Assembly: GCA_036389455.1 (NCBI GenBank)
Contig: DASVPW010000003.1
Span: 14,591 to 78,590, forward strand
From: JAJKJG01 sp036389455
GTDB lineage: Bacteria; Pseudomonadota; Alphaproteobacteria; Rhizobiales; Beijerinckiaceae
Length of the DNA stretch: 64,000 nt
Direction of reading: 5' to 3'
The notes under the pieces are model-generated. The model was not told the origin of the DNA and did no database searches. It saw only the letters and a list, made by a program, of their open reading frames with translations. Position numbers and translations under genes: made by a program. How positions within the stretch are numbered: the stretch's first letter is position 1; every line of letters begins with the position of its first letter. Below, in pieces: positions 15,351 through 24,744 of this stretch.

Positions 15351-17369
15351 ATGATCACCCTGACATTTCCCGACGGCGCAGAGCGGCAGTACGAGGCCGG
15401 GGTCACCGGCCGCGCGGTCGCGGAAGGCATCGCTAAGTCGCTCGCGAAGCGCACGGTCGCGATGGCGCTCGACGGCGTCGTGAGCGACCTCGGCGACCCG
15501 ATCTCCCGCGACGCCAAGATCGAGTTCATTTCGCGGGAGGACCCGCGCGCTCTCGAGCTGATCCGCCACGACTGCGCCCACGTCCTCGCCGAGGCCGTGC
15601 AGGCGCTTTATCCCGGCACGCAGGTGACGATCGGGCCGGTGATCGAGAACGGCTTCTATTACGACTTCGCCCGTCCCGAGCCGTTCACGCCCGACGACTT
15701 TCCGGCGATCGAGGCGAAGATGCGGGAGATCGTCGCCCGCGACAGACCCTTCACCAAGGAGGTCTGGAGCCGGGACAAGGCCAAAGAGGTGTTCCGGGAG
15801 AAGGGCGAGCTGTTCAAAGTCGAGCTCGTCGACGCGATCCCGGAGGGCGAGGACGTCAAGATCTACGCGCAGGGCGACTGGTTCGACCTCTGCCGCGGGC
15901 CGCACATGACCTCCACGGCCAAGGTCGGCACCGCCTTCCGGCTCATGAAGGTCGCGGGCGCCTACTGGCGCGGCGATTCCACGAAGCCCATGCTGACGCG
16001 CATCTACGGCACCGCATGGGCTTCGCAGGAGGACCTCGAGCGTTACCTGAAGCAGCTCGAGGAAGCCGAGCGGCGCGACCACCGGCGGCTCGGGCGCGAG
16101 ATGGACCTGTTCCACTTCCAGGAGGAGGGGCCCGGCGTGGTGTTCTGGCACCCCAAGGGCTGGACCTTGTTCCAGGAGCTGATCGCCTACATGCGCCGGC
16201 GCCTGAAGGAGGACTACCAGGAGGTCAACGCGCCGCAGATCCTCGACAAGTCCTTGTGGGAGACCTCGGGCCACTGGGACTGGTACCGGGAGAACATGTT
16301 CGTCACGCAGACCGAGGACGAGCGCGTCTTCGCGATCAAGCCGATGAACTGCCCGGGGCATGTGCAGATCTTCAAGCATGGCCTCAAGTCCTACCGTGAT
16401 CTACCTCTGAGATTGGCAGAATTCGGCGCGGTCTCGCGCTACGAGCCGTCCGGTGCCCTGCACGGGCTGATGCGGGTCCGCGCCTTCACCCAGGACGACG
16501 CCCACATCTTCTGCACCGAGGACCAGCTCGCCGCCGAGTGCCTCAAGATCAACGACCTGATCCTGTCCACCTACGCCGACTTCGGCTTCGAGGACGACAT
16601 CGTCGTCAAGCTCTCGACGCGCCCCGAGAAGCGGGTCGGCACGGACGCCATGTGGGACCACGCCGAGGCCGTGATGGGCCGGGTGCTGGACGAGATCGCG
16701 GCCCGGTCCGGCAACCGGATCAGGACCTCCGTCAACCCGGGGGAGGGCGCCTTCTACGGGCCGAAGTTCGAGTACGTCCTGCGCGACGCCATCGGGCGCG
16801 ACTGGCAGTGCGGCACGACGCAGGTCGACTTCAACCTGCCGGAGCGCTTCGGCGCCTTCTACATCGATCACGACGGCGCCAAGAAGACGCCGGTGATGGT
16901 TCACCGGGCGATCTGCGGCTCGATGGAGCGCTTCGCCGGCATCCTGATCGAGCACTACGCCGGCCACTTCCCGCTCTGGCTCGCGCCGGTGCAGGCGGTC
17001 GTCGCGACCATCACCTCGGAGGCCGACGACTACGCCCGCGAGGTCCTAAGCGCCGCCGCGAGGGCGGGCCTCAGGGTCGAGGCGGACCTGCGCAACGAGA
17101 AGATCAACTACAAGGTCCGCGAGCACTCGCTCGCGAAGGTGCCGGTGCTGCTGGTGGTCGGGCGCAAGGAGGCGGCCGAGCGCACGGTCTCGATCCGGCG
17201 CCTGGGATCACAGGAGCAAAGGTCCGCAGGATTGCAGGACGCTCTCGCGGCCCTCGCCGCGGAGGCGGCGGCGCCCGACCGGCGCCAGCCTCTTCCCGAG
17301 GATCGGGGCGTGCCCGACGGGCACGCCACCCTCGACGGGCATCACGTCATCGCGCGCACCGTGGCCTGA
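15351..17369 (+). CDS. thrS: Threonyl-tRNA synthetase
   Basis: Charges tRNA-Thr with threonine. The 672-residue cytoplasmic enzyme has an N-terminal TGS domain (1-62), the editing domain with H73-x3-H77, a class II core with 'MNCPGH', 'RYEPSGALHGLMRVR', 'GAFYGPKFEY' and 'HRAICGSMER', and a C-terminal anticodon-binding domain. About 35 residues follow the usual end ('EAAAPDRRQPLPEDRG...') and look like a low-value tail. GGAG lies six bases upstream of the ATG at 15351. The 3' end overlaps the convergent DUF1127 gene by 23 bases. Confidence 0.97.
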   Translation: MITLTFPDGAERQYEAGVTGRAVAEGIAKSLAKRTVAMALDGVVSDLGDPISRDAKIEFISREDPRALELIRHDCAHVLAEAVQALYPGTQVTIGPVIENGFYYDFARPEPFTPDDFPAIEAKMREIVARDRPFTKEVWSRDKAKEVFREKGELFKVELVDAIPEGEDVKIYAQGDWFDLCRGPHMTSTAKVGTAFRLMKVAGAYWRGDSTKPMLTRIYGTAWASQEDLERYLKQLEEAERRDHRRLGREMDLFHFQEEGPGVVFWHPKGWTLFQELIAYMRRRLKEDYQEVNAPQILDKSLWETSGHWDWYRENMFVTQTEDERVFAIKPMNCPGHVQIFKHGLKSYRDLPLRLAEFGAVSRYEPSGALHGLMRVRAFTQDDAHIFCTEDQLAAECLKINDLILSTYADFGFEDDIVVKLSTRPEKRVGTDAMWDHAEAVMGRVLDEIAARSGNRIRTSVNPGEGAFYGPKFEYVLRDAIGRDWQCGTTQVDFNLPERFGAFYIDHDGAKKTPVMVHRAICGSMERFAGILIEHYAGHFPLWLAPVQAVVATITSEADDYAREVLSAAARAGLRVEADLRNEKINYKVREHSLAKVPVLLVVGRKEAAERTVSIRRLGSQEQRSAGLQDALAALAAEAAAPDRRQPLPEDRGVPDGHATLDGHHVIARTVA

Positions 17370-17616
17370 TCGGCGGCGCCGTCACCGGCCTCGCCCGCCT
17401 GGGCTCGGGACCGTCCCAGGGCCAGCGGCCGCACTCCCGGGCGGCGTCGCCGCGCGACAGGCCGATGTCCTCGAGCTGCTCGTCCGAGAGGAGCCCGAGG
17501 TCGCGCCGCTGGCGGGACCGCTCGAGGCAGGCCTGCAGCCAGGCCGCGAAGGCGCCGGTCCGGCGGGGCGCCGGCGAGCGGAGAGCGGGGACGACGCGGG
17601 TGTAGACGGTGTCCAT
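17347..17616 (-). CDS. DUF1127 domain protein
   Basis: An 89-residue basic protein with a DUF1127 segment at about 27-61 ('LERSRQRRDLGLLSDEQLED'). DUF1127 proteins are small, Arg-rich, and in alphaproteobacteria have been linked to RNA turnover and stress or phosphate and carbon responses; here only the family is seen. GGAGG lies five bases upstream of the ATG at 17616. The last codons overlap the end of thrS on the other strand. Confidence 0.85.
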   Translation of the reverse strand: MDTVYTRVVPALRSPAPRRTGAFAAWLQACLERSRQRRDLGLLSDEQLEDIGLSRGDAARECGRWPWDGPEPRRARPVTAPPIRPRCAR

Positions 17617-17742
17617 GGGAACCTCCGGTGCTGATGGGCGCAGGATCGCGGTTATCCGTGCGCAAGTCGCGGCCGATCGCTTCGCCCGCCGCCGAAGCGA
17701 TTGCTGGTGCGGCGGCGGTGTCCCTGGGCTAGGCTCGACCCC

Positions 17743-18465
17743 ATGAGCTCGGACATGGACCTCGCCTGGATCGCCTCCGTCGTCGGCGACCCGGCCCGCG
17801 TGCGCATCCTCCTCGCGCTGATGGACGGGCGCGCCCGCACCGCGAAGGAGCTGGCGTTCCTCGCCCGCATCGCGCCGCCGACCGCGAGCGGGCACCTCGC
17901 GAAGCTCCTGGACGGGCGCCTCGTCGCGGTCGAGCCGCAGGGACGGCACCGCTACTACCGCCTCGCGTCGCCCCTCGTCGGGCAGATGGTCGAGACCCTG
18001 TCGATCGTCGCCGCCGAGACGCAGCCGGCGGACCCGCGCCTGCGTCGGGTCGATGAGCGACTCGCGACGGCGCGCACATGCTACGACCACCTCGCGGGAC
18101 GGCTCGGCGTCGCCGTCGCGGACGCGCTCCAGGCGAACGGGCACGTGGCGTTCGGCGACGGGTCGGGCGAGGTGACCGCGAGCGGTCGGGACTTCTTCGC
18201 AAGGCTCGGGGTCCTGCTCGACGACCGCGGCGGGGGCCGGGTGTTCTGCAAGCCTTGCCTCGACTGGACCGAGCGCCGTCACCACCTCGCCGGCGCCGTC
18301 GGCGCGGCCTTCTGCAGCCATTGCCTGTCAGCCGGCTGGGTCCGCCGGCAGCGCGACGGCCGGGCCCTCTACGTCTCGCCGGAAGGCCGCGCCGCCTTCG
18401 CGGAGCTTTTGGGGATCGACGCCCGCACGCTCACCTACCGCACGCGGGAAGCCGCGGCGGCGTGA
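17743..18465 (+). CDS. ArsR-family transcriptional regulator
   Basis: A 240-residue regulator with an N-terminal winged helix-turn-helix (about 8-75, with 'PPTASGHLAKLLDGRLV' as the recognition region) and a C-terminal domain holding two CxxC pairs, C169/C172 in 'FCKPC' and C191/C194 in 'FCSHC'. The cysteines may bind zinc or another metal. It is about twice the length of a minimal ArsR protein and belongs to the longer branch often found alone. It is divergent from DUF1127 with 126 bases between, but no clear operator was found there. The ATG at 17743 gives a normal N-terminus. Confidence 0.85.
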   Translation: MSSDMDLAWIASVVGDPARVRILLALMDGRARTAKELAFLARIAPPTASGHLAKLLDGRLVAVEPQGRHRYYRLASPLVGQMVETLSIVAAETQPADPRLRRVDERLATARTCYDHLAGRLGVAVADALQANGHVAFGDGSGEVTASGRDFFARLGVLLDDRGGGRVFCKPCLDWTERRHHLAGAVGAAFCSHCLSAGWVRRQRDGRALYVSPEGRAAFAELLGIDARTLTYRTREAAAA

Positions 18466-18501
18466 AGGCGGTTCGGTCAGGATGCGCTTCCGCGCGGGGG
18501 G

Positions 18502-18732
18502 TCACTCCTGCGCCGCACCGAAGAACTCGAGCTCTCTTTCGAGCTCGAGCCGGCGCGGCGTCCCGCCGGCGCCCGCGCCGGCGGCCGCGACCAGGATCTC
18601 CCGGTAGCGCTCGATGCCCAGCATCACCAGCCGGTCTCGCCCGTTGCGCGTGATCAGCAAGGGTTGGTTCAGGGCCTCGTCAGAGTGCACACTGAAATTG
18701 CGGATCAGGTCCGCACTGGTTACGCGCCGCAT
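18502..18732 (-). CDS. Phd/YefM-like antitoxin, no toxin partner
   Basis: A 76-residue protein whose N-terminal half resembles the DNA-binding part of Phd/YefM antitoxins ('SADLIRNFSVHSDEAL' then 'PLLITRNGRDRLVML'). Such proteins repress their own operon and neutralise a toxin encoded just downstream. Here the next 36 bases reach the stop of a convergent regulator, so there is no room for a toxin. It is therefore an orphan antitoxin, either a remnant or a free regulator. The Gly/Ala-rich middle and acidic C-terminus are not conserved features. Confidence 0.72.
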   Translation of the reverse strand: MRRVTSADLIRNFSVHSDEALNQPLLITRNGRDRLVMLGIERYREILVAAAGAGAGGTPRRLELERELEFFGAAQE

Positions 18733-19144
18733 CGATGACCTTGCGTGCCGGTGACGGTCGGACTCTCGACCTTGTTTCTTGCCGACAGCTTACCGGAACG
18801 AGGCGTTTTGAAGGTGTTTTCAAGCCGTCCGCGACGGTTGTTCTGGCACGCGCTGACTCGATACATCGGAATAGTTGAAGTAAGTGGGTAGATGTTGAGT
18901 CTGGACAGTTAGGTAAGAACCCCATCTTGCATCTCTCTCCAAAAATGAACGCCACATGAACCATACTTTTGAGCGTAGCAATTTAGATTATTCTCCCACG
19001 ATGTGCTCGATCAACATACCACAAACTTCTGACACATTTTTCCACTTGAGAATAGATTGACCGGAAGACTCCCCGATACTTGTTTTGCGTATTTCCTGGA
19101 GTCTTCAAAAGCGCGGCTTTGGGCCGCCCAAAAGGAAGACGAAG
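18733..19144. other. Low-GC gap upstream of the TAXI gene
   Basis: A 412-base gap with much lower GC than its neighbours, particularly 18880-19060. It carries the promoters of the minus-strand antitoxin and of the plus-strand TAXI gene. At 19057-19062 TTGACC is followed after 17 bases by TTGTTT, a weak promoter candidate. A 94-codon minus-strand frame at 18680-18964 overlaps the antitoxin start and has no family resemblance. I see no other gene. Confidence 0.55.
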
Positions 19145-20296
19145 ATGATCAGGGGCAGAATGGGGGCGCTCGCGGCATTGGCTGCCGCGGGTCTCATGGC
19201 GATGAGCTTGGGCGCGGCCGAGGCGGCGCCGCGCCAGTCCGGCAAGGCGCACGGGGCGCAAGCAGCCTCGGCCGACGCGACCGGGTCGATCCGGCAGCAG
19301 GGCGAGCGGCTCAACCAGAACACCGTCGCGATCGTCTCGGGCAATCCCAACGGGACCTATCTCCAGGTCGCCTACGACCTGTCGGCGGTGCTCGACGACG
19401 CCGACCGCCTGCGCGTGCTGCCGGTCGTCGGCAAGGGCGGAGCGCAGAACATCCGCGACGTGCTGTTCCTGAAAGGCGTCGACATGGGCATCGCCCAGTC
19501 GACGGACCTCACTCGCCTCAAGCGCGAGCTGCCCGGCGAGGCGGGGAAGCTTGTCTACCTCACCAAGCTCTACAATGAGGAAGTCCACGTCCTCGCCCGC
19601 GGCGAGATCAGGACCCTGAAGGACCTCGAGGGCAAGGCGGTCAACTTCAGCGACATCGGCGGCGGCACCCAGTTCGTCGCCCGCGAGCTGTTCGAGAAGA
19701 GCGGCGTCAACGTCCGCGAGGTCAACATGGGCCAGGCGGACGCCATCGAGAAGATGCGCAACGGCGAGGTCTCGGCGACCGTGTTCGTCGCCGGCAAGCC
19801 CGGCACCGCCTTCGCCAAGGCGCCGCGGGACATCGGGCTGCACTTCCTGCCCGTCCGCTACGGCGCGGAGTTCGAGGAGAGCTACTATCCGGCGGCGCTC
19901 GAGGCGGCCGACTATCCGGGCCTGATCGGGCCGGGCGAGCGGGTCGAGACGATCGCGGTCGGGGCGGTCCTGATCGCCTTCAACTGGCCGGCGAAGACCG
20001 ACCGCTACCGCCGGCTTGAGACCTTCGTCGAGGCGTTCTTCTCGAAGTTCGACGGTTTCCAGGCGGCGCCGCGCCATCCGAAGTGGCGCGAGGTCAATCT
20101 TGCGACCGACGTGCCCGGCTGGCGCCGCTTCGAGCCGGCTCGCCGGTGGCTCGCCGAGCGCTCGGCGGCGCCATCCGGCGACGAGGCCGCGCTCAAGTCC
20201 GAGTTCGACCGCTTCGCGGCGGGGAAGAACCTTTCGGCCGAGGCCCGCGAGCGGATGTTCGAGGAGTTCCTGCGCTGGCGGGAGAAGGGCCGATGA
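19145..20296 (+). CDS. TAXI-family TRAP transporter substrate-binding protein
   Basis: A 383-residue secreted binding protein of the TAXI group. An N-terminal signal peptide (about 1-27, cut near 'AAEAA') precedes the mature protein, which shows the family motifs 'GNPNGTYLQVAYDLSAVL', 'GKGGAQNIRDVLF' and 'GGGTQFVARELFEKSGV'. TAXI proteins normally deliver carboxylic acids to a DctM-type permease, but no TRAP permease gene is present, so it may serve a distant transporter or have a sensing role. The next gene starts inside its stop codon (ATGA), showing tight coupling. Confidence 0.9.
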   Translation: MIRGRMGALAALAAAGLMAMSLGAAEAAPRQSGKAHGAQAASADATGSIRQQGERLNQNTVAIVSGNPNGTYLQVAYDLSAVLDDADRLRVLPVVGKGGAQNIRDVLFLKGVDMGIAQSTDLTRLKRELPGEAGKLVYLTKLYNEEVHVLARGEIRTLKDLEGKAVNFSDIGGGTQFVARELFEKSGVNVREVNMGQADAIEKMRNGEVSATVFVAGKPGTAFAKAPRDIGLHFLPVRYGAEFEESYYPAALEAADYPGLIGPGERVETIAVGAVLIAFNWPAKTDRYRRLETFVEAFFSKFDGFQAAPRHPKWREVNLATDVPGWRRFEPARRWLAERSAAPSGDEAALKSEFDRFAAGKNLSAEARERMFEEFLRWREKGR

Positions 20297-21156
20297 GCGC
20301 GCTCATGCCGCGCCGGGGCCAGAGGCTCGCCTACGAGCGGGACGACGGTTCTGCTCCGCTCCGCCGGTTCGGCGGGAAGCGCTCCAAGGCGAGGACGGCC
20401 GTGAACGCGGTGCTCCTTGCCGGCCTGCTCGCCGCGAGCGGCGGCGGCGCCTTCCTCGGAGCACACTATTTCCTGGCCGCGGGCGACGCCGGCGCGAAGC
20501 GGCTGTCCGAGCCCAAGGCGGCGGCGCTTCCGCTGCCTTCCGCCGAGAAGGCAGGGCCCGTGACGGCGGAGCCGGCCGTCGCAGCGGTGCCGATCGAGTC
20601 CGCCGCGGCGGGGGCGAACGATAAGGCCGGTGCCGAGCCGGCCGGCGATCCCATGCAGACCTCCGCGACCGTGCCGCCCAAGGCCGTAGCGCCTGTGACG
20701 GCAGCGGTTGCGGCTCCGGTCACGCCCACGCCGGCTTCGGTCGCGCCTGCGCCGACTCCGGCCCAGGCTCCGGCCGCGCCCGCGCCGCTCGCCGCATCGC
20801 CGGCCGTGTCGGCGCAGGGAATCGTCCAGGAGGCGGTGCAGGCGATCCGCGAAGCACCGCGCGAGGCCGTCTCGACGCTCGCGATCCCGCGGGACGAGGT
20901 CGAGGCCTATCTCGCCAAGGGCGAGCGCATGCTGAAAGCCGGCGACGTCGCCGCGGCGCGGCTGTTCTTCGGCCGTGCGGCCGAGGCGGGCGAGAGCCGC
21001 GGGGCGCTCGCCATGGCGCGCACCTACGACCCGGAGGTCCTGCGCAGGCTTCCGGTCTACGGCATGCAGCCGAACCCGGCCGAGGCGGCGCGCTGGTACG
21101 CCAAGGCGAAGGACCTCGGGGCGGCGGACTTGGGGGCTACGGCCGCGGCGCGGTAG
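20293..21156 (+). CDS. Membrane-anchored Ala/Pro-rich protein with a TPR/Sel1-like end
   Basis: A 287-residue protein with a basic cytoplasmic N-terminus, one membrane span at about 38-60, a long Ala/Pro-rich linker (about 70-195) and a C-terminal helical part (about 205-285). That last part reads 'KGERMLKAGDVAAARLFFGR' and '...PAEAARWYAKAKDLG', which resembles one or two Sel1/TPR repeats. It is translationally coupled to the TAXI gene and may act with it in the periplasm. The function is unknown. Its 3' end overlaps the next, convergent, gene by 20 bases. Confidence 0.75.
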   Translation: MSALMPRRGQRLAYERDDGSAPLRRFGGKRSKARTAVNAVLLAGLLAASGGGAFLGAHYFLAAGDAGAKRLSEPKAAALPLPSAEKAGPVTAEPAVAAVPIESAAAGANDKAGAEPAGDPMQTSATVPPKAVAPVTAAVAAPVTPTPASVAPAPTPAQAPAAPAPLAASPAVSAQGIVQEAVQAIREAPREAVSTLAIPRDEVEAYLAKGERMLKAGDVAAARLFFGRAAEAGESRGALAMARTYDPEVLRRLPVYGMQPNPAEAARWYAKAKDLGAADLGATAAAR

Positions 21157-22033
21157 CCGGGGCGGCTTCCTTCTTCGCCAGGATTTCCACGTCCCGGTCG
21201 AGCCCGCTCTCGACCTTGAACTCGCGGGTGTAGACCTGCCCTTCGTGGCGGGCGATGAGGACGTAGTCGCCTTCCGCGAGGGTCAGCGACGGGAAGGCGC
21301 CGATCGCCTCGCGGATCACGTCGCCGCCGGGGGTCAGCACGCTGAAGGCCGTGCCGGCGAAGGCCTCGCCGCCGGCCGCGCCGACGAGCGTCAGGGTCAC
21401 GGTCGCGGCGCGGTGGTTGAGCGTCGCCTCGGTGATCCGGCCGCTGTCCACCTTCAGGTCGGCGCGCATGATCGCGTTCGATTCCCCGAAGGTCGAGACC
21501 ACGTGGTAGGTGCCCTCGGGCAGGCGGATGAGCTCGCGCGCCTTGGCGTTCGCGGTCACGAGCCGCCCCTCGGAGTTGTTGCCGACCGGCACGAAAACCG
21601 AGAACGCCAGGCGGTTCGCCGGGATCGGGGTGTCGCCGATGGCGCCCGCGAGCTGGAGCGCGCCGGCGCTGACGGTGAGCCGGTCGACGAGGGGCGCGGC
21701 CGCGACGGTGAGGCGCTTCGAGGCGCCGGCGAAGCCGTAGGCGACGTGGACGATATAGGCGCCGGGCTTGAGCGCGATCGCCGGGTTCGCAGTCGTGGAC
21801 TTCGCGACCGGCGCAAGCTGCGTCACGTCGGGCCGGTCCTCGTAGATGCGCCAAGTGAGCCCGGAGCGGATCGGCTTCTGCTCGCCCGCGAAGACGGCGC
21901 TCAGCGTGAGCGTCGTCGTCTTCTCCGGCGCGAGCGAAGGCGCCGGCGCGTTCCCGAGCGACGGCACCGCAGGCGTCTGGGCGGACGCCGCGGCGGCGCA
22001 GAGCGCAAAGGCGAGGGCGAGAGGGAGTCTCAT
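21137..22033 (-). CDS. Secreted beta-rich protein of unknown function
   Basis: A 298-residue protein with a signal peptide (about 1-18, likely cut after 'AAASA') and a mature part of repeated beta-sandwich-like units: 'TWRIYEDRPD', 'GAYIVHVAYGFAG', 'EGTYHVVSTFGE' and 'EGDYVLIARHEGQ' all have the G-x-Y-x-V pattern of carboxypeptidase-regulatory or PEGA-like domains. About three such units can be seen. It is probably a periplasmic structural or envelope protein. The ATG at 22033 is preferred over 22054 because the signal peptide begins there. Confidence 0.75.
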   Translation of the reverse strand: MRLPLALAFALCAAAASAQTPAVPSLGNAPAPSLAPEKTTTLTLSAVFAGEQKPIRSGLTWRIYEDRPDVTQLAPVAKSTTANPAIALKPGAYIVHVAYGFAGASKRLTVAAAPLVDRLTVSAGALQLAGAIGDTPIPANRLAFSVFVPVGNNSEGRLVTANAKARELIRLPEGTYHVVSTFGESNAIMRADLKVDSGRITEATLNHRAATVTLTLVGAAGGEAFAGTAFSVLTPGGDVIREAIGAFPSLTLAEGDYVLIARHEGQVYTREFKVESGLDRDVEILAKKEAAPATAPRP

Positions 22034-22140
22034 GACGCCGAGACCGGGCGTCATCTCGATGGCAAAACTATGAACGCCGTCGGGAGATAGCGAAGGATCG
22101 CGCCTTCAGGATGAGGAGCTGGGAGGGTGCCTCTGTGGCG

Positions 22141-24579
22141 CTACCGCACTGCGGTCTCGCTCTCGTCCTCGCCGCGGCTCACGAGCTCGCTCGCGGCGGC
22201 GACGAGGTTGTCCATGGAGAGGGGGCGGAAGCGGAACGCGACCGTGTGGCGGCCGGGGCCGACCTCGACGCCGCGGAACAGGAGGTTCGTGCGCAGGATC
22301 GGGCGGCGCTCGCCGTCGACGGTCGCCTCCCAGCCCGGATAGAAGATGTCGTGCAGGACGACGACGCCGTTGCGGTCGGTCTCGACCGTGAGCTCCACCT
22401 CGTTGCGGCGATAGCCGGTGATCCTGACCGACCCGTTCGCCGGGTCGGGCTCGACGGCGCCATCGCGCAGGCCGTAGTCGCCCTTGACGGCGTCGAGGCT
22501 CGCCTCGTCGACGAGGGCCTCGTTCGGGCGGTCGAAATCCGGCAGCTCCGCCTGCTGGAGCACGCTCTCGGAATCGACCGGCACGAGGTGCGTCGCGAGG
22601 TAGGCGCGGGGCGTGCCGGGGTTGAGCCGGTACACCCACATGGCGCCGGAGCCGTAGAGCAGCTTCGGACCGACAAGCCGCGGGAAGTGTCGCGGCAGGC
22701 GCTCGATCGGCCGGTCGAGGACGAGGTACTCGAGGCCGAGGAGGCTCGCCAAGCGGCACTTGTAGCCGCGGAAGGTGCCGGGGAAGGTGCGGAGATTCGG
22801 ATCGACGGCGTTCTCGCCGGGGCCCACCGCCTTCTCGTAGTCGGCGAGCCTGAGCGGGTTGTAGCCGATGGTGTCCTCGAGGCCGAGCACCATGGAGGCG
22901 TTCTGCCAGGCGCCGCCGAGGCCGAGGATCTCGACCCGGGGGCGCTCGCCCTTGGCGTTGCGCTCGGCGAGCTCCTTCTTCAGGACCTGCAGGCCCTGGA
23001 GCTGCTCGGGCGGAAGCTCGCGGAAGACGGCGTAGCGCTCGGCGGGCTCGGCGTTGAGCGCCGAGGCGGCGTTGCGCCACAGAAGCTCGCCCGCCGTGAA
23101 GGCGACGAGGAGCGAGGCGAGCGCCGCGCGCCGGGCTGGCGTGCCGGCCTTCACGGCAAGCGTCGCGGCGAGCGCCGCGACGGCGGCGGCGAGAGCCATA
23201 TCGCGAAGGGCATCGAAGGTGTGGCCGCCCCGCAGGGCGAAGCCGAGGGCGCTAGCGACGGCCGCGATCACCAGGAGGACGGCAAGGCCGGCGAGCGCGG
23301 CGTTCGCCGGCCGGCGGAAGCTCGCAAGCTTCGGCGCGCCCTCCCGGAGCCAGCGGTGCACGAGATAGCCGCCCGCGAAGGCGAGGGCGAAGTTGATGAG
23401 GAACGTCGCGTCGGCCGGACGGCGGTAGAGGGCGACGCCGGGGAGGTGGTCGAAGACGAGGCCGAAGACCGGCGTGTAGCGCCCGAGCGCGTAGAGCACG
23501 GCCGCTGCCCCGACGATCAGGAAGAACCGGAATTCCTTGGCGAGGAGACGACCGCCCGCAACGCCATGCCAGACCAGAAGCAGGGCCGGGATCGTGCCGG
23601 CGAAGAGATAGTTCGTGGCCCGGTCGGTCCAGGTGCCGGCGTCGAGGCTCTGGAAGTCGGGGCCCCAGTAGTCGTAGGTCGTGCGCAGCGACCCGAAGAC
23701 ATCGCTGAACAGCACGGTCGCGAGGCTCGACGGCGGCAGCGAGCCCATGGCGGCGACCCCGAAGCCAAACCCCGGCCGGGTCGAGGTCGCGAGGAGCTGC
23801 ATGGTCAGGATGATCGGCACGGCGAGCAGCGCCCCGCCGACGGCGCCTGCCGTGGCGAGCACGCCGAGGCGGGTGCGCACGAAGGCGAGCCGGTCTTGCG
23901 CCGTCCAGGTGCGCCAGACGACGAAGCCGAAGAGGGTGAGAGCGCACAGGAAGGCGACCTGGTCGCGCCCGACCGTCATGACGGCGGCAACCGTCGCGAA
24001 GAGCACGGCGAAGCCGTAGGAGCGCCGGTCGAGGGCCTCCTCCAGGAGCCAGAGCGCCAGGGGAAAGAAGCCGTAGCTGAAGATCATGCCGGTGTGCTGG
24101 AGCCGCGCCGAGGCGGAGCCGCCGAGCATGAACACCATCGCGGCGACGACGGCGCCGGCCGGGGCCCAGCCGCGGCGGCGGAACAGCATCAGCACGCCGA
24201 ACGCGCCCGGCAGGAAGTGCGCGAACACGACGGCGTCGAAGAGCTGCATCGACGGCGAGGGCACCGCCCAGGCGAACAGCAGCATGGTCGGCGTAAAAAG
24301 CAGCGACTGCGGATCGGCGACCGATGGGTGGCCACTGAAATGATAGGGATTCCAGAGCGGTAGCTCGCCATGCTCGAGCGCCGTGCCAAGATAGCGGAGC
24401 ATCGGATAGAAGTGGTTCTTCGAATCCCACGGCACGACCGCGCCCATGATCGGCCACAGCGCCATGGCGGCGGCCGAGAACAGGAGCACGACCGCCATCG
24501 AGACGAGCGTCTCGCGGCGGGTCCATACGCATTCGGCGCGCCCGCCTGGAACGGGGGCGTCCTTGGATACCGTGATCAT
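22141..24579 (-). CDS. YfhO-like polytopic membrane protein
   Basis: An 812-residue inner-membrane protein of the YfhO type, related to GT-C glycosyltransferases. A short cytoplasmic N-terminus leads into about a dozen membrane spans up to residue 510. The first periplasmic loop has 'PWDSKNHFYPMLRYL', with an acidic residue where GT-C enzymes place their catalytic Asp, and 'NPYHFSGHP' follows. A large C-terminal periplasmic domain (about 520-800) ends in a beta-rich part ('IFYPGWEATVDGE'). YfhO proteins are implicated in glycosylation of lipoteichoic acid in Firmicutes; in proteobacteria the acceptor is unknown. Confidence 0.85.
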   Translation of the reverse strand: MITVSKDAPVPGGRAECVWTRRETLVSMAVVLLFSAAAMALWPIMGAVVPWDSKNHFYPMLRYLGTALEHGELPLWNPYHFSGHPSVADPQSLLFTPTMLLFAWAVPSPSMQLFDAVVFAHFLPGAFGVLMLFRRRGWAPAGAVVAAMVFMLGGSASARLQHTGMIFSYGFFPLALWLLEEALDRRSYGFAVLFATVAAVMTVGRDQVAFLCALTLFGFVVWRTWTAQDRLAFVRTRLGVLATAGAVGGALLAVPIILTMQLLATSTRPGFGFGVAAMGSLPPSSLATVLFSDVFGSLRTTYDYWGPDFQSLDAGTWTDRATNYLFAGTIPALLLVWHGVAGGRLLAKEFRFFLIVGAAAVLYALGRYTPVFGLVFDHLPGVALYRRPADATFLINFALAFAGGYLVHRWLREGAPKLASFRRPANAALAGLAVLLVIAAVASALGFALRGGHTFDALRDMALAAAVAALAATLAVKAGTPARRAALASLLVAFTAGELLWRNAASALNAEPAERYAVFRELPPEQLQGLQVLKKELAERNAKGERPRVEILGLGGAWQNASMVLGLEDTIGYNPLRLADYEKAVGPGENAVDPNLRTFPGTFRGYKCRLASLLGLEYLVLDRPIERLPRHFPRLVGPKLLYGSGAMWVYRLNPGTPRAYLATHLVPVDSESVLQQAELPDFDRPNEALVDEASLDAVKGDYGLRDGAVEPDPANGSVRITGYRRNEVELTVETDRNGVVVLHDIFYPGWEATVDGERRPILRTNLLFRGVEVGPGRHTVAFRFRPLSMDNLVAAASELVSRGEDESETAVR

Positions 24580-24744
24580 GGTGCGGCTTTAACGCTTCCT
24601 TCGGCCGCTCTTGAAGGCGGCCCGTCCTCCCGACGACCCTTCGGCTTGTCTTTGGCCTTGAGAAAGGCGAGACCGTGGCCGCTGCCGGCTCGGCGCCCGC
24701 CTTCTCTAGCTTGGCTCTTATCGCCGATATCCCATGAAGCGCAC

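Noticed and set aside
18680..18964. Minus-strand frame of 94 codons overlapping the antitoxin start
   Set aside because: No family resemblance, no ribosome binding site, and it overlaps the better-supported Phd-like gene in another frame.
22111..24363. Plus-strand open frame of 750 codons opposite the YfhO-like gene
   Set aside because: It is antisense to a well-supported membrane protein and is rich in Arg, Glu, Gly and Ala, as expected from GC-rich antisense frames. No family features or ribosome binding site.
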